Shown here one piece after another: positions 17,501-25,833 of a DNA stretch of 64,000 nucleotides; positions within the stretch are counted from its first letter, which is position 1; the number at the start of each line of letters is the position of its first letter. The stretch lies in NCBI GenBank assembly GCA_963702925.1, contig OY969771.1, positions 4,154,001 through 4,218,000 on the forward strand, written 5' to 3'. The notes beneath the pieces were generated by a model. It was not told the DNA's origin. It did no database searches and saw only the letters and a list, made by a program, of their open reading frames with translations. The stretch comes from CAIKMD01 sp963702925. GTDB taxonomy: Bacteria; Pseudomonadota; Alphaproteobacteria; ATCC43930; CGMCC-115725. Made by a program: the position numbers and the translations under genes.

Positions 17501-17944
17501 ATGCCGCACACCACGCTGCTGAATGATTCCCTGGGTGTCGTTCTGGTTCGCTATCGCGGCCGGGTCGAGCTGTGCGAATTGCGTGATGTTCTCGACGAGA
17601 TGGTCGCGCTCCCCGGATTCCGCGCCGGGCTCAAGCACATCGCGGATTTTCGCGGTGCCGAGACGCCGCTGACCGGCGACGACATCCGCCGGCTGGCTGA
17701 CTACGCCAAGGAAACTCATCACGCCTTCGGCGCCACCAAATGGGCGATCATTGCCTCAAACACGGCGTCGTATGGCTTGGCGCGCATGTATTCGGCGCTC
17801 ACCAATGAATACGAGGTGACGGTCCAGGTTTTTCGCGATGCCAAAGACGCAGATGATTGGTTCGAGCTTGGTATCGATCTGGATCAGATCCTGGCTCTCG
17901 GCGGCGGGCAATCCGACGACGGCGGTGTCGATCCCGGTGGCTGA
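17501..17944 (+). CDS. SpoIIAA/STAS-like small protein
   Basis: A 147-aa soluble protein. The pattern GVVLVRYRGRVELCELRDVLDEM, then LKHIADFRGAE, KWAIIAS and EVTVQVFRDAKDADDWF resembles small SpoIIAA-like (STAS-related) proteins common in alphaproteobacteria. A long beta strand, a helix and a final DADDWF/WL-type segment define that group. There is no membrane segment or signal. The start ATG 17501 has only a weak ribosome site. Family assignment is moderate; function unknown. Confidence 0.6.
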   Translation: MPHTTLLNDSLGVVLVRYRGRVELCELRDVLDEMVALPGFRAGLKHIADFRGAETPLTGDDIRRLADYAKETHHAFGATKWAIIASNTASYGLARMYSALTNEYEVTVQVFRDAKDADDWFELGIDLDQILALGGGQSDDGGVDPGG

Positions 17945-18054
17945 GGCACGGCGGCGCGCGCCTTGCCTAATCCGTCGCGCCGGGTAAAAATCCGTTTGTC
18001 GCATTTGCGGCCGCTGCGCGCATGACGCGCCGCGCAATAAGGGAGGGGTCGGCA

Positions 18055-20370
18055 ATGGCATTCGGAGTGGGACAACCCGTTACGCGCAAGGAAGATCCGC
18101 GCTTCCTCACCGGCCGGGGTCGCTATGTTTCCGATATTGATCTGCCGCGCCAGACTTTTGCGGTGTTCATTTTCTCGCCGCACGCGCATGCCGCAATCCG
18201 TTCCATCGACAAGAAAGCCGCCGAGGCCGCGCCGGGCGTGCTCGCGGTGCTGACCGGCAAGGACTACACGGCCGACGGGCTGGGACCGATCAATCCCGAA
18301 GCCATGCCCGAGGATTTCGGCGGGCCGAAAGGCCACCGTACCAAGCATTACCCGCTTGCGCTCGACCGGGTGCGCTTCGTCGGCGAGCGGGTTGCTGTGG
18401 TGATTGCCGAGACCGAGGCGCAAGGCCGCGACGCGGCCGAGCTCGTCAATATCGACTATGAGATTCTGCCTGCCGTGGTGCGCGCGGCCGATGCGGTGAA
18501 GCCGGGCGCGGCGCAGGTCTATGCCGAATCCCCGAACAACACCTGCTTCACCTTGCGTATGGGCAATGTCGACGAGGTCGAGCCCGCTTTTGCCAGGGCG
18601 GCGCATGTGACGAAGCTCGAGCTGTTCAACAACCGGCTCAACGCCTTCACCATGGAGCCGCGCGGTTGCATCGCCGAATATGACGACCGCGAGGAGCGGT
18701 ATACGCTCTACAGCAGCACGCAGAACGTGCACGGCATCCGCCATGGCCTGTCGCACGCCATCCTGCATGTGCCGGAAAGCCGCATCCGCGTCGTCGCCAA
18801 GGATGTCGGCGGCGGCTTCGGCATGAAGGGCAATCTCTATCCGGAAGAGGCCGTGCTGCCCTGGGCCGCGAAAAAGGTCGGGCGGCCGGTGAAGTGGATC
18901 GCGACCCGTTCGGAAGCCTTGCTCGGCGACGATCAGGGCCGCGACCTGTATGTCACGGCCGAACTGGCGCTCGACAAGGACGGGCACTTCCTCGCGTTAC
19001 GCTGGAAGGGGCTGCACAATGTCGGCGCCTATATCGAAGGCTCGGGCATCATTCCGGTGCTTTTCGTGCTGAAGTTGGCGCCGACCGTCTATGACATCCC
19101 GGCGGTCGCCGTGTTCAACAGCGCGGTCTTCACCCACACGCCGCCGACCATTCCCTATCGCGGCGCCGGGCGTCCCGAGGCGGTCTACATCATGGAGCGG
19201 CTGATCGACAAAGCCGCGCATGAGATGAAGCTCGACCGTGCCGAAATCCGGAAGCGGAATTTCATCAAGCCGGCCGCCATGCCTTTCGCAACCAAGACCG
19301 GCTGGACTTATGACAGCGGCGATTACAACGCGGTGATGAGCAAGTGCCAAGGCTTGGCCGATTGGCAAGGCTACGAGGCGCGCAAGGCGGCGAGCGAGAA
19401 GGCCGGCAAGAAGCGTGGCCGCGGCATCGTCGCTTATGTCGACAATACCGGCATCTTCAACGAGCGCATGGAGATCCGCTTCGACCCTTCGGGCACGGTC
19501 ACGGTTCAGGCCGGCACCTTGTCGCACGGCCAGGGCCATGAGACCAGCTACGCACAGATGGTTTCGGATTGGCTCGGTGTGCCGTTCGAAAGCATCAGGC
19601 TGCAGCAGGCCGATACCGACGAGGTCGCGATCGGGCGCGGCACCTATGCCTCGCGCAGCATGCATGTCGGCGGCAGCGCATTGCAGGCGGCGGCCAATGA
19701 TGTGATCGAGAAGGGCAAGAAATTCGCCGCTCATTTCATGGAAGCGAACGCCGCCGACATCACTTTCGTCGCGGGCAAATTCACGATCGCCGGCACCGAC
19801 AAGTCGATGCCGATCCAGAAAGTCGCGGCCATGTCCTTTATCCCGGTCGGGATTCCGGCCGAGCTCGGCGTCGGGCTGCGCGGCGAAGGCGCTTTCAGCG
19901 CGCATGTGCCGAGCTTCCCCAATGGCTGTCACATCTGCGAGGTCGAGGTCGATCCCGATACCGGCGAAGTCGCGCTCGACCGCTATACCGTGGTGGACGA
20001 TATCGGCACGGTCATCAATCCGCTTTTGGCGGCAGGGCAGATTCATGGCGGCGTCGTCCAAGGCGCGGGTCAGGCGTTGATCGAAGACATCGTCCACGAC
20101 GAAAACGGCCAGTTCCTCACCGGCTCGCTGATGGATTACGGCCTGCCGCGCGCCGACGACATGCCCAACATCAAGGTCGATTTCAACCCGGTGCCGTCGA
20201 AATCCAATCCGCTTGGGGTCAAAGGCGTGGGCGAGGGCGGCACGGTGGCGGCGACGCCGACCGTGATCAACGCGATCCTCGACGCGCTGGCGCCTTTGGG
20301 CGTCGGCACAATCGCCATGCCGGCGACGCCCGAGCGCGTGTGGCAGGCGGTGCAGGCAGGAGCACGATAG
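18055..20370 (+). CDS. Molybdenum hydroxylase large subunit (xanthine dehydrogenase/CoxL-like)
   Basis: A 771-aa molybdopterin-cytosine-dinucleotide-binding subunit. It begins GVGQPVTRKEDPRFLTGRG, the classical start of CO-dehydrogenase-type large subunits. It contains DVGGGFGMKG, the active-loop motif PYRGAGRPE and the catalytic-Glu loop GVGEGGT near the end. The loop is the RGAGR type of form II enzymes, not the CSFR type of true CO dehydrogenase, so a hydroxylase or dehydrogenase of an organic substrate is likely. ATG 18055 follows GGGAGGGG. No iron-sulfur or FAD subunit gene lies on either side, which is unusual. Confidence 0.9.
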   Translation: MAFGVGQPVTRKEDPRFLTGRGRYVSDIDLPRQTFAVFIFSPHAHAAIRSIDKKAAEAAPGVLAVLTGKDYTADGLGPINPEAMPEDFGGPKGHRTKHYPLALDRVRFVGERVAVVIAETEAQGRDAAELVNIDYEILPAVVRAADAVKPGAAQVYAESPNNTCFTLRMGNVDEVEPAFARAAHVTKLELFNNRLNAFTMEPRGCIAEYDDREERYTLYSSTQNVHGIRHGLSHAILHVPESRIRVVAKDVGGGFGMKGNLYPEEAVLPWAAKKVGRPVKWIATRSEALLGDDQGRDLYVTAELALDKDGHFLALRWKGLHNVGAYIEGSGIIPVLFVLKLAPTVYDIPAVAVFNSAVFTHTPPTIPYRGAGRPEAVYIMERLIDKAAHEMKLDRAEIRKRNFIKPAAMPFATKTGWTYDSGDYNAVMSKCQGLADWQGYEARKAASEKAGKKRGRGIVAYVDNTGIFNERMEIRFDPSGTVTVQAGTLSHGQGHETSYAQMVSDWLGVPFESIRLQQADTDEVAIGRGTYASRSMHVGGSALQAAANDVIEKGKKFAAHFMEANAADITFVAGKFTIAGTDKSMPIQKVAAMSFIPVGIPAELGVGLRGEGAFSAHVPSFPNGCHICEVEVDPDTGEVALDRYTVVDDIGTVINPLLAAGQIHGGVVQGAGQALIEDIVHDENGQFLTGSLMDYGLPRADDMPNIKVDFNPVPSKSNPLGVKGVGEGGTVAATPTVINAILDALAPLGVGTIAMPATPERVWQAVQAGAR

Positions 20371-20422
20371 AAAGACAACCGCCGCAAAAGCGGACGGGTG
20401 AAGTCAATCGCGGGGAGGGGCC

Positions 20423-20761
20423 ATGAAGATCGCTTGGATCGTCGCTGGGACTCTGACGCTTGCCTTCGCGTTGCCTGCCGGCGCGAGCGGCCCCTATGAC
20501 GGCGATTGGACTGGAAGCAATTGCTACGAAGCGGCGATCACCATGAAGATCGCGGACGGCAATGTCGCCGGCAATATGAATGTCGGCCGACAGACTTTCA
20601 ATTTCAAAGGCGTGATCGCCGCGGATGGCGCCTTCAATGGCGGCTGGCTGACCGGCCAATTCAACGGCGCGAGCTTTACCGGGAATTATACCCGCCAAGG
20701 CGGAAGCACGGCCTCCGATGCGGGTCGACTGTGCCGGGTGGTCGCCCAACGCAGCAAATAG
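20423..20761 (+). CDS. Small secreted beta-rich protein (112 aa)
   Basis: Signal peptide AWIVAGTLTLAFALPAGAS, then a compact beta-rich domain PYDGDWTGSNCYEAAITMKI, FKGVIAADGAFNGGW and FTGNYTRQGG, with two Cys residues (NCY, LCR) likely disulfide-bonded. The repeating G-x-F/W strands resemble small periplasmic beta-barrel or beta-sandwich proteins. GGGAGGGG precedes ATG 20423. It follows the molybdenum hydroxylase by 52 nt. Function unknown. Confidence 0.65.
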   Translation: MKIAWIVAGTLTLAFALPAGASGPYDGDWTGSNCYEAAITMKIADGNVAGNMNVGRQTFNFKGVIAADGAFNGGWLTGQFNGASFTGNYTRQGGSTASDAGRLCRVVAQRSK

Positions 20762-20772
20762 CTGCGCGCCGC

Positions 20773-21744
20773 CTAGAGCTTCAGCAGCCGCTCGGCGTTG
20801 CGATAGGCGAGCTTTTCCATTTCCGCCGGTCCCAGCGGCAAATGTTTCAGAAACTCGACGCCGATCTTGTTTAACTCATAGGGCCAGTCGACCGAGAAGA
20901 TCATGTTGTCGATGCCGAGCACGTCGCGCGTGCATTGAAACGCCGCGGTCGAGAAATTGCCGCTGGTGGTGACGATGATGTTGTCGCGCATCACCTCCGC
21001 CACGGTTTTCTTGAGGCCGCGATGCTTGGTGGCAAGGCACGTGTGATCCTCGAGCCGATCGAGATAGAAGGGCAAGCCTTCGCCGAGATGGCCGAGAATC
21101 ATTTTGAGGTTCGGGAAGGTATCGAACACGCCCGCGAAAATGAGCCGCAGGAAATGCGACACCGTATCCATGGTAAAGCCCCAAGCCGCGCTGGCCAGAT
21201 CCTCGTAGCCCGTAAAGTAGACCTTGGCCGCGGGGTGCGGATCGCGCGGATGGAGATAAACCGGCACGTCGAGCGCCTGGGCGGTTTCGAAGATCGGCCA
21301 GAATTTCTTGTCGTCGAGGAATTCGCCATTGGTATGGCCGTTGATCATCGTGCCCTTGAAGCCGAGCTTGGTCACGGCGCGTTCCAGCTCCTTGGCCGAG
21401 GCGGAAGGGTCGGGCGTCGGCAAAGCGGCGAATGCGGCAAAGCGCCCGGGATGCGCGCTCATCGCCGCCGCCATGCGCTCATTCGCGTCGCGCGCTACCT
21501 CGATCGCGCGCGCCGCGTCGAGGCCCTGGCAACCGGGCATGGTGAGCGACAGAACCTGCATGTCGATGCCGGCCTCGTTCATCGCGGCGATGCGCGTGTT
21601 CGAGACGTTCAGCAATTCGGTCTCGACGTCATGGCCGACGCGTAGCTGACGGTCGGCCATGGATTTGAGCCGCCGCGGCGTCGGCTGGTTCAGGCTGTTG
21701 TAAAGCGGAGTCGTGACGTGCTCTTCGATGGCGATGATTTTCAT
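20773..21744 (-). CDS. Amidohydrolase-family protein, probable (hydroxy)arylate decarboxylase type
   Basis: A 323-aa TIM-barrel protein of the amidohydrolase-2 group. It starts MKIIAIEEHV, where the first strand carries an E-x-H in place of H-x-H, as in the 2,6-dihydroxybenzoate (gamma-resorcylate) decarboxylase branch. Further landmarks are VPVYLHPRDPHP (metal His), KMILGHLGEGLP (second His) and FSVDWPYE (catalytic Asp). The family removes CO2 from hydroxybenzoates non-oxidatively. ATG 21744 follows GGGGAG. It is divergent from the ThDP enzyme across 248 bp, so the two may share a regulator. Confidence 0.85.
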   Translation of the reverse strand: MKIIAIEEHVTTPLYNSLNQPTPRRLKSMADRQLRVGHDVETELLNVSNTRIAAMNEAGIDMQVLSLTMPGCQGLDAARAIEVARDANERMAAAMSAHPGRFAAFAALPTPDPSASAKELERAVTKLGFKGTMINGHTNGEFLDDKKFWPIFETAQALDVPVYLHPRDPHPAAKVYFTGYEDLASAAWGFTMDTVSHFLRLIFAGVFDTFPNLKMILGHLGEGLPFYLDRLEDHTCLATKHRGLKKTVAEVMRDNIIVTTSGNFSTAAFQCTRDVLGIDNMIFSVDWPYELNKIGVEFLKHLPLGPAEMEKLAYRNAERLLKL

Positions 21745-21992
21745 GTGGCGTGACTCCCCGCAGATTCCCGGCATGCTTTATCAAGCTTTGCGCCGCTCAG
21801 CAATCCCGGGCGTCTTTGCGCCGCACGGCGCGCGGCGAGCGCTTGGTTTCCAAGCGGTAAAGCGTTGCACGAAAGCGCGAATCCCGGCGCGATCGACGTT
21901 GCGGCCAAGAGCAAAATAGCGCATCTTGTCGCCACGTCGCTCACCGGGTGGTGGCCCGAAGAAGCGCTTGGTACGTAGGGAAGGGACGTCCT

Positions 21993-23885
21993 ATGAAAGA
22001 GCTGGTTAAGCAATATCTCGATCGTGATATTTCGCGCCGCAAGCTGATGAAAGGCTTGAGCGCGGTCGGGTTGAGCACCGTTGCCGCGAAGACCGTGGCG
22101 CAGACGCTCGCGCCGGTGAGCGCCAAGGCGGCCGAGGCCGCGGCGCCCGGCACGATCCGGGACGTGAAGGGCCCGGGCGGACATCTTTACGTGCAGCAGC
22201 TCAAGGCCGCCGGCGTCGAATATTATTTCTTCAATCCCTCGACGGGCGACGCGCCGATCTTCGACGCGATGGTCGACGAGCCCGGCATTCAGCTGATCAA
22301 GGGCATCCAAGAAGGCGCGGTCGTCGCCATGTGCGACGGCTATGCGCGGCTGTCGGGCAAGACCGGCGTATGCAGCATCGCCAATGTCGGTCTGCCCAAC
22401 GGCATGACGCAGCTGGTCAACGCCTTCAAGGACCGTATTCCGATGCTGCTTGTCGTCGCCGCTTTCGGGCAGGACCAGCTGGGCCGCGACGGACCGCAGG
22501 ATTACGAGCATCAGGAAAACATGCTGCAGCCGCTGACCAAATGGTATTGGTTGGCGCAATCCGCTGCCGGAATCCCCGAAACCGTGCGCCGCGCGCTGAA
22601 ATTCGCCGCGACCCCGCCGGGCGGCCCGGTGTTTCTCGCCATTCCCGACAATGAGCTACGCGCCGAGGCGACCGCCAGCATCATGGATAAGTCGCTCTTC
22701 GACGTGCCGTTGAAGATCCGGCCGGACAAGCACGACATCGACGCCGTTGCGCGCATGCTGATCGAAGCGAAGAACCCGTTGCTCTCGGTCGGCGATGAAA
22801 TCACCATGTGCAACGGCGAGAAGGAAGTGGTCGAGCTGGCCGAGCTGTTGGGCCTACCGGTCGCGGGCGGCGGCGAGTTCGGCGTGTGGTCGAAGCCATT
22901 CCCGACCAAGAACCCGCTTTATCTTGGTCCGGTGCTCGGGAACATGCGTTTCCCCGGCCAGGTCGATTTGCGCCTCAATCTCGGCAATCAATATGGCGAG
23001 CGGCGCTCGCCCGGCGCGACGCTCATTTCGATCCGCCGTGATCCGACCAGCCTCGCGCGCGTTTCGCCGGTCGATATTGGCCTCGTCTCGGATCTGAAGC
23101 TTGCCGCCGCCGACCTTGTCGCGGCGGTAAAAAGCCTGGCCACCAAGGATCGTTTGAAGCAAATCGCCGAAGATCGCGGCGGAAGGGTGCGCGATTACAC
23201 CAAGGGCTTGGCCGATCAACGCAAGGCGATCGTGAACAATTCTTCGGACGGCTCGCCAGTGAAGCTCGAGCGCCTCGCGATCGAACTCGAAACCGGGCTC
23301 GAGAAGGACACGATCTACGTCAACGACATCGATTCCGGCAAGAAGATGGACCCGTTCATGTCCTTCGGCGGCGCCGACAAGACCTATGTCGCCAACGGGC
23401 CGAACATTCTTGGCTGGGGCATGGCAGCGGCGTTCGGCGCCAAGCTGGCGCGGCCCGACAAGCCGGTGGTCGGCATTCTCGGCGACGGCGCCTTCATGTT
23501 CGGCGGGCCGCAGCCGCTCTGGAGTCAGGCGCGTTACAAGGCGCCGGTCATGAACATCGTGCTCAACAACCGCAGCTACAATAACGAGCGCAACCGCATC
23601 TGGACCTTCATCGCCGGACAGCAATTCAAATCCGGCCGCGACATGACCTGTTACAACGGCAGCCCGGATGTTGATATCGCGAAGGCGGCGCAGGCCTTCG
23701 GCGTCGAGGCCGAAACCGTCACGGAAACCGCCGGGGTCAAGGCCGCTTTGCAGCGCGCCAAGCGCGCCACGGTCGAGGGGCGGCCTTATCTTCTCGATAT
23801 TCACGTGCAACGCGACGGCGTTGGCGCGGCGTCGGAATGGTATCCGCCGATGTCGATCGCGGAATTGCGTACGAGGAAGGTGTGA
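21993..23885 (+). CDS. Tat-exported thiamine-diphosphate-dependent enzyme
   Basis: A 630-aa acetolactate-synthase/pyruvate-oxidase-type enzyme. The N-terminus DISRRKLMKGLSAVGLST is a twin-arginine signal, followed by an Ala-rich stretch to about residue 48. The ThDP catalytic Glu is E107 in QEGAVVAMCDGYAR. The cofactor/metal motif begins GDG at 497-499 and ends NN at 525-526, the expected spacing. ThDP enzymes of this family are normally cytoplasmic; here export is predicted. A di-haem cytochrome c starts 2 nt after the stop, suggesting that electrons from oxidative decarboxylation go to the periplasmic chain. ATG 21993 is chosen behind AGGGAAGGG; the frame is open to 21948. Substrate unknown. 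Confidence 0.85.
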   Translation: MKELVKQYLDRDISRRKLMKGLSAVGLSTVAAKTVAQTLAPVSAKAAEAAAPGTIRDVKGPGGHLYVQQLKAAGVEYYFFNPSTGDAPIFDAMVDEPGIQLIKGIQEGAVVAMCDGYARLSGKTGVCSIANVGLPNGMTQLVNAFKDRIPMLLVVAAFGQDQLGRDGPQDYEHQENMLQPLTKWYWLAQSAAGIPETVRRALKFAATPPGGPVFLAIPDNELRAEATASIMDKSLFDVPLKIRPDKHDIDAVARMLIEAKNPLLSVGDEITMCNGEKEVVELAELLGLPVAGGGEFGVWSKPFPTKNPLYLGPVLGNMRFPGQVDLRLNLGNQYGERRSPGATLISIRRDPTSLARVSPVDIGLVSDLKLAAADLVAAVKSLATKDRLKQIAEDRGGRVRDYTKGLADQRKAIVNNSSDGSPVKLERLAIELETGLEKDTIYVNDIDSGKKMDPFMSFGGADKTYVANGPNILGWGMAAAFGAKLARPDKPVVGILGDGAFMFGGPQPLWSQARYKAPVMNIVLNNRSYNNERNRIWTFIAGQQFKSGRDMTCYNGSPDVDIAKAAQAFGVEAETVTETAGVKAALQRAKRATVEGRPYLLDIHVQRDGVGAASEWYPPMSIAELRTRKV

Positions 23886-23887
23886 CA

Positions 23888-24445
23888 ATGCGGCGTTTTG
23901 TGGTTTCAAGCATCTTTGCCGCCGGCTTCTGCGCCGCGGCTCTTTTCGGACTTGCCGGCTCCGCGCGCGCCCAGCAGCAGGGCAGTCCCTTGCCCGATGG
24001 CGAAGGGCGCGACATCGTCGCGGTGGCGTGCTCGCAATGCCACGGCCTCAATGCGATCACTCAGCTGCGCGAGAACGCACGGGCTTGGCGCGATCAGGTC
24101 TATGACATGGTCGAACGCGGGGCACAGGTGACGCCGGCCGAGATGGACACCGTGGTCAAATATCTTTCGACCAGTTTCGGGCCAGGCGTGCCTTTCCCGG
24201 GCCAGCAGCCCGCGCAGGTCAACTTGCCCGATGGCGCCGGCAAGGAAATCGTCGAAGGCGGTTGCGGCCTGTGCCACGGGCTCGACCGCGCGACGGCGGC
24301 AAAGCGCTCGCCAGCCGACTGGCAAAGCGTCATCAACCGCATGGTCTATGTCGGTGCGCCGTTGTCGGCCGACCAAGCCAAGGCGGCGGTCGATTATCTC
24401 AGTGCCAATTTCGGGAGCGGTGGAAAGACCGCAACGGCCAAATAA
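23888..24445 (+). CDS. Di-haem periplasmic cytochrome c
   Basis: A 185-aa secreted protein with a signal peptide ending GSARAQQ. Two haem-binding sites, CSQCH at 48-52 and CGLCH at 126-130, each sit in a cytochrome-c module of similar design: PDG.G..IV, the haem motif, W...V..M, V..G, A....A.V.YLS..FG. Internal duplication is clear. Candidate axial Met residues are in the helix regions (VYDMVERG, INRMVYVG). The 2-nt spacing behind the ThDP enzyme indicates an operon; the cytochrome is its probable electron acceptor. Confidence 0.9.
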   Translation: MRRFVVSSIFAAGFCAAALFGLAGSARAQQQGSPLPDGEGRDIVAVACSQCHGLNAITQLRENARAWRDQVYDMVERGAQVTPAEMDTVVKYLSTSFGPGVPFPGQQPAQVNLPDGAGKEIVEGGCGLCHGLDRATAAKRSPADWQSVINRMVYVGAPLSADQAKAAVDYLSANFGSGGKTATAK

Positions 24446-24479
24446 CGCATCAGCCTAAATAAACGAGGGAGGACTCACC

Positions 24480-25727
24480 ATGGATGGCAGCACGAAGATC
24501 GGTGGCAAATTCAATGTGGGCGGGGTCCTGCTCGACCGCCCGTTCAAGATCAGGCGCCTCGGCCATTTCGGCTACAATGTCTACAAGATGGACGAGGCGA
24601 TGCATTTCTATCGCGACCTGTTGGGGTTTCGGGTTACCGACACGCTCGACTTCGCGCGGGTGATCCCGAAGCCCGGCATGTTCGACGGCGTGCCGACGAC
24701 CGTCGGCTATTTCATGACGCATGGCACTGACCATCACTCGCACGTTATTTTTCCGAAGGCCGCTTTGGACCGGATGGGACGCGGCAGCGCCGGCGGGCAT
24801 GAGACCAACGCCGAGGTGACCACCAACCAGATCACCTGGCAGGTCGGCACGTTGCGCGAGGTCGGCGAGGGCATCGATTATTTCAAATCGATCGGCGTCA
24901 ATCCCGGCCGTATCGGCCGCGACGTGCCGGGCTCGAACTGGCACTCCTATCCGCCCGATCCCGAAGGCCACACCAACGAGATCTATTACGGCATCGAGCA
25001 GATCGGCTGGGATTTGCGCGCCAAGCCGCCCGGCGTCAGGAAGCGCGGCTTCCACGAGAAGCCCGATCTGCCGCAAATCTGCGAGTACCAGGAACTCGAG
25101 ATGTTCAAAGAGGAGGGCATGGACCTCAATGCCGGTTTCCGGCACGAGGAGAAAGGACCCTTCAAATACGATGTCGGCGGCGTGCTGCTTGCGCGGCCTT
25201 TCAAGGTGATCAAGATCGGCCCGGTGCGGCTGTTCGTCAAAGACATCGCGAAGTGCCTCGATTTCTATACCAAGACCATGGGGCTGCGCGTCACCGAAGA
25301 GATCGATTACGAGGGCCATCGCTGCGTGTTCCTGCGCTGCAACACCGAGCACCATTCGCTCGCGCTCTATCCGATCGCGCTGCGCGAAAAGCTCGGCTTG
25401 TCGCCGCACACCACCTGCATGAGCTTCGGCAATCAGCTGGGCGATTATCAGCAGCTCCGCAACGCCGTCGAATTTTTGAAATCCAACGGCGTGACAATCA
25501 AATACCTGCCGCCGGAGCTCTTCCCAGGCATCGACTATTCGGCTTTCGCGGTCGATCCCGACGGGCATTTGATCCAGCTCTATTACTACATGGAGCAGCT
25601 CGGCTGGGACGGGAAAGCGCGCGCGAAAAGCGAACGGCGCAAAATCGACAACGCGAAATGGCCCGAAGCGGTGGAGCCGATGGCGGATACGTTCGACGGC
25701 GAAACTCTGCTCGGACCTTTGGGATAA
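24480..25727 (+). CDS. Two-module VOC family protein (extradiol-dioxygenase-like)
   Basis: A 415-aa protein built of two similar halves. Each half starts VGGVLL.RPFK (residues about 13 and 232), followed by FY..L.GLRVT-type helices and a late metal-ligand segment (HTNEIYY, HLIQLYY). Candidate metal ligands are present, including His in GHFGYN and Glu in NEIYYG. The layout resembles catechol 2,3-dioxygenases, though at 415 aa it is longer than the usual 290-310. GGGAGG precedes ATG 24480. Third gene of the ThDP/cytochrome operon, 34 nt after the cytochrome. Confidence 0.83.
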   Translation: MDGSTKIGGKFNVGGVLLDRPFKIRRLGHFGYNVYKMDEAMHFYRDLLGFRVTDTLDFARVIPKPGMFDGVPTTVGYFMTHGTDHHSHVIFPKAALDRMGRGSAGGHETNAEVTTNQITWQVGTLREVGEGIDYFKSIGVNPGRIGRDVPGSNWHSYPPDPEGHTNEIYYGIEQIGWDLRAKPPGVRKRGFHEKPDLPQICEYQELEMFKEEGMDLNAGFRHEEKGPFKYDVGGVLLARPFKVIKIGPVRLFVKDIAKCLDFYTKTMGLRVTEEIDYEGHRCVFLRCNTEHHSLALYPIALREKLGLSPHTTCMSFGNQLGDYQQLRNAVEFLKSNGVTIKYLPPELFPGIDYSAFAVDPDGHLIQLYYYMEQLGWDGKARAKSERRKIDNAKWPEAVEPMADTFDGETLLGPLG

Positions 25728-25754
25728 AGCGCTCCCATAGCTCGTCACAATGAG

Positions 25755-25781
25755 ACGCGGCGGCCCGCAAGGCCGCCGCGT
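25755..25781 (+). terminator. Rho-independent-type hairpin after the ThDP operon
   Basis: Perfect 11-bp GC stem (25755-25765 and 25771-25781) with a CGCAA loop, followed by TGCGTTT. It starts 27 nt after the VOC stop codon and separates the operon from the convergent chemoreceptor gene. The T tract is short, so termination may be partial or bidirectional. Confidence 0.65.
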
Positions 25782-25833
25782 TGCGTTTAGAGTCGGGGGA
25801 CGAAGAGAAGCGGGAGAGGCGTTCGGCGGCCGC

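Noticed and set aside
18055..20370. True (form I) CO dehydrogenase CoxL
   Set aside because: Active-site loop is RGAGR, not the CSFR type needed for CO oxidation; coxM and coxS are absent.
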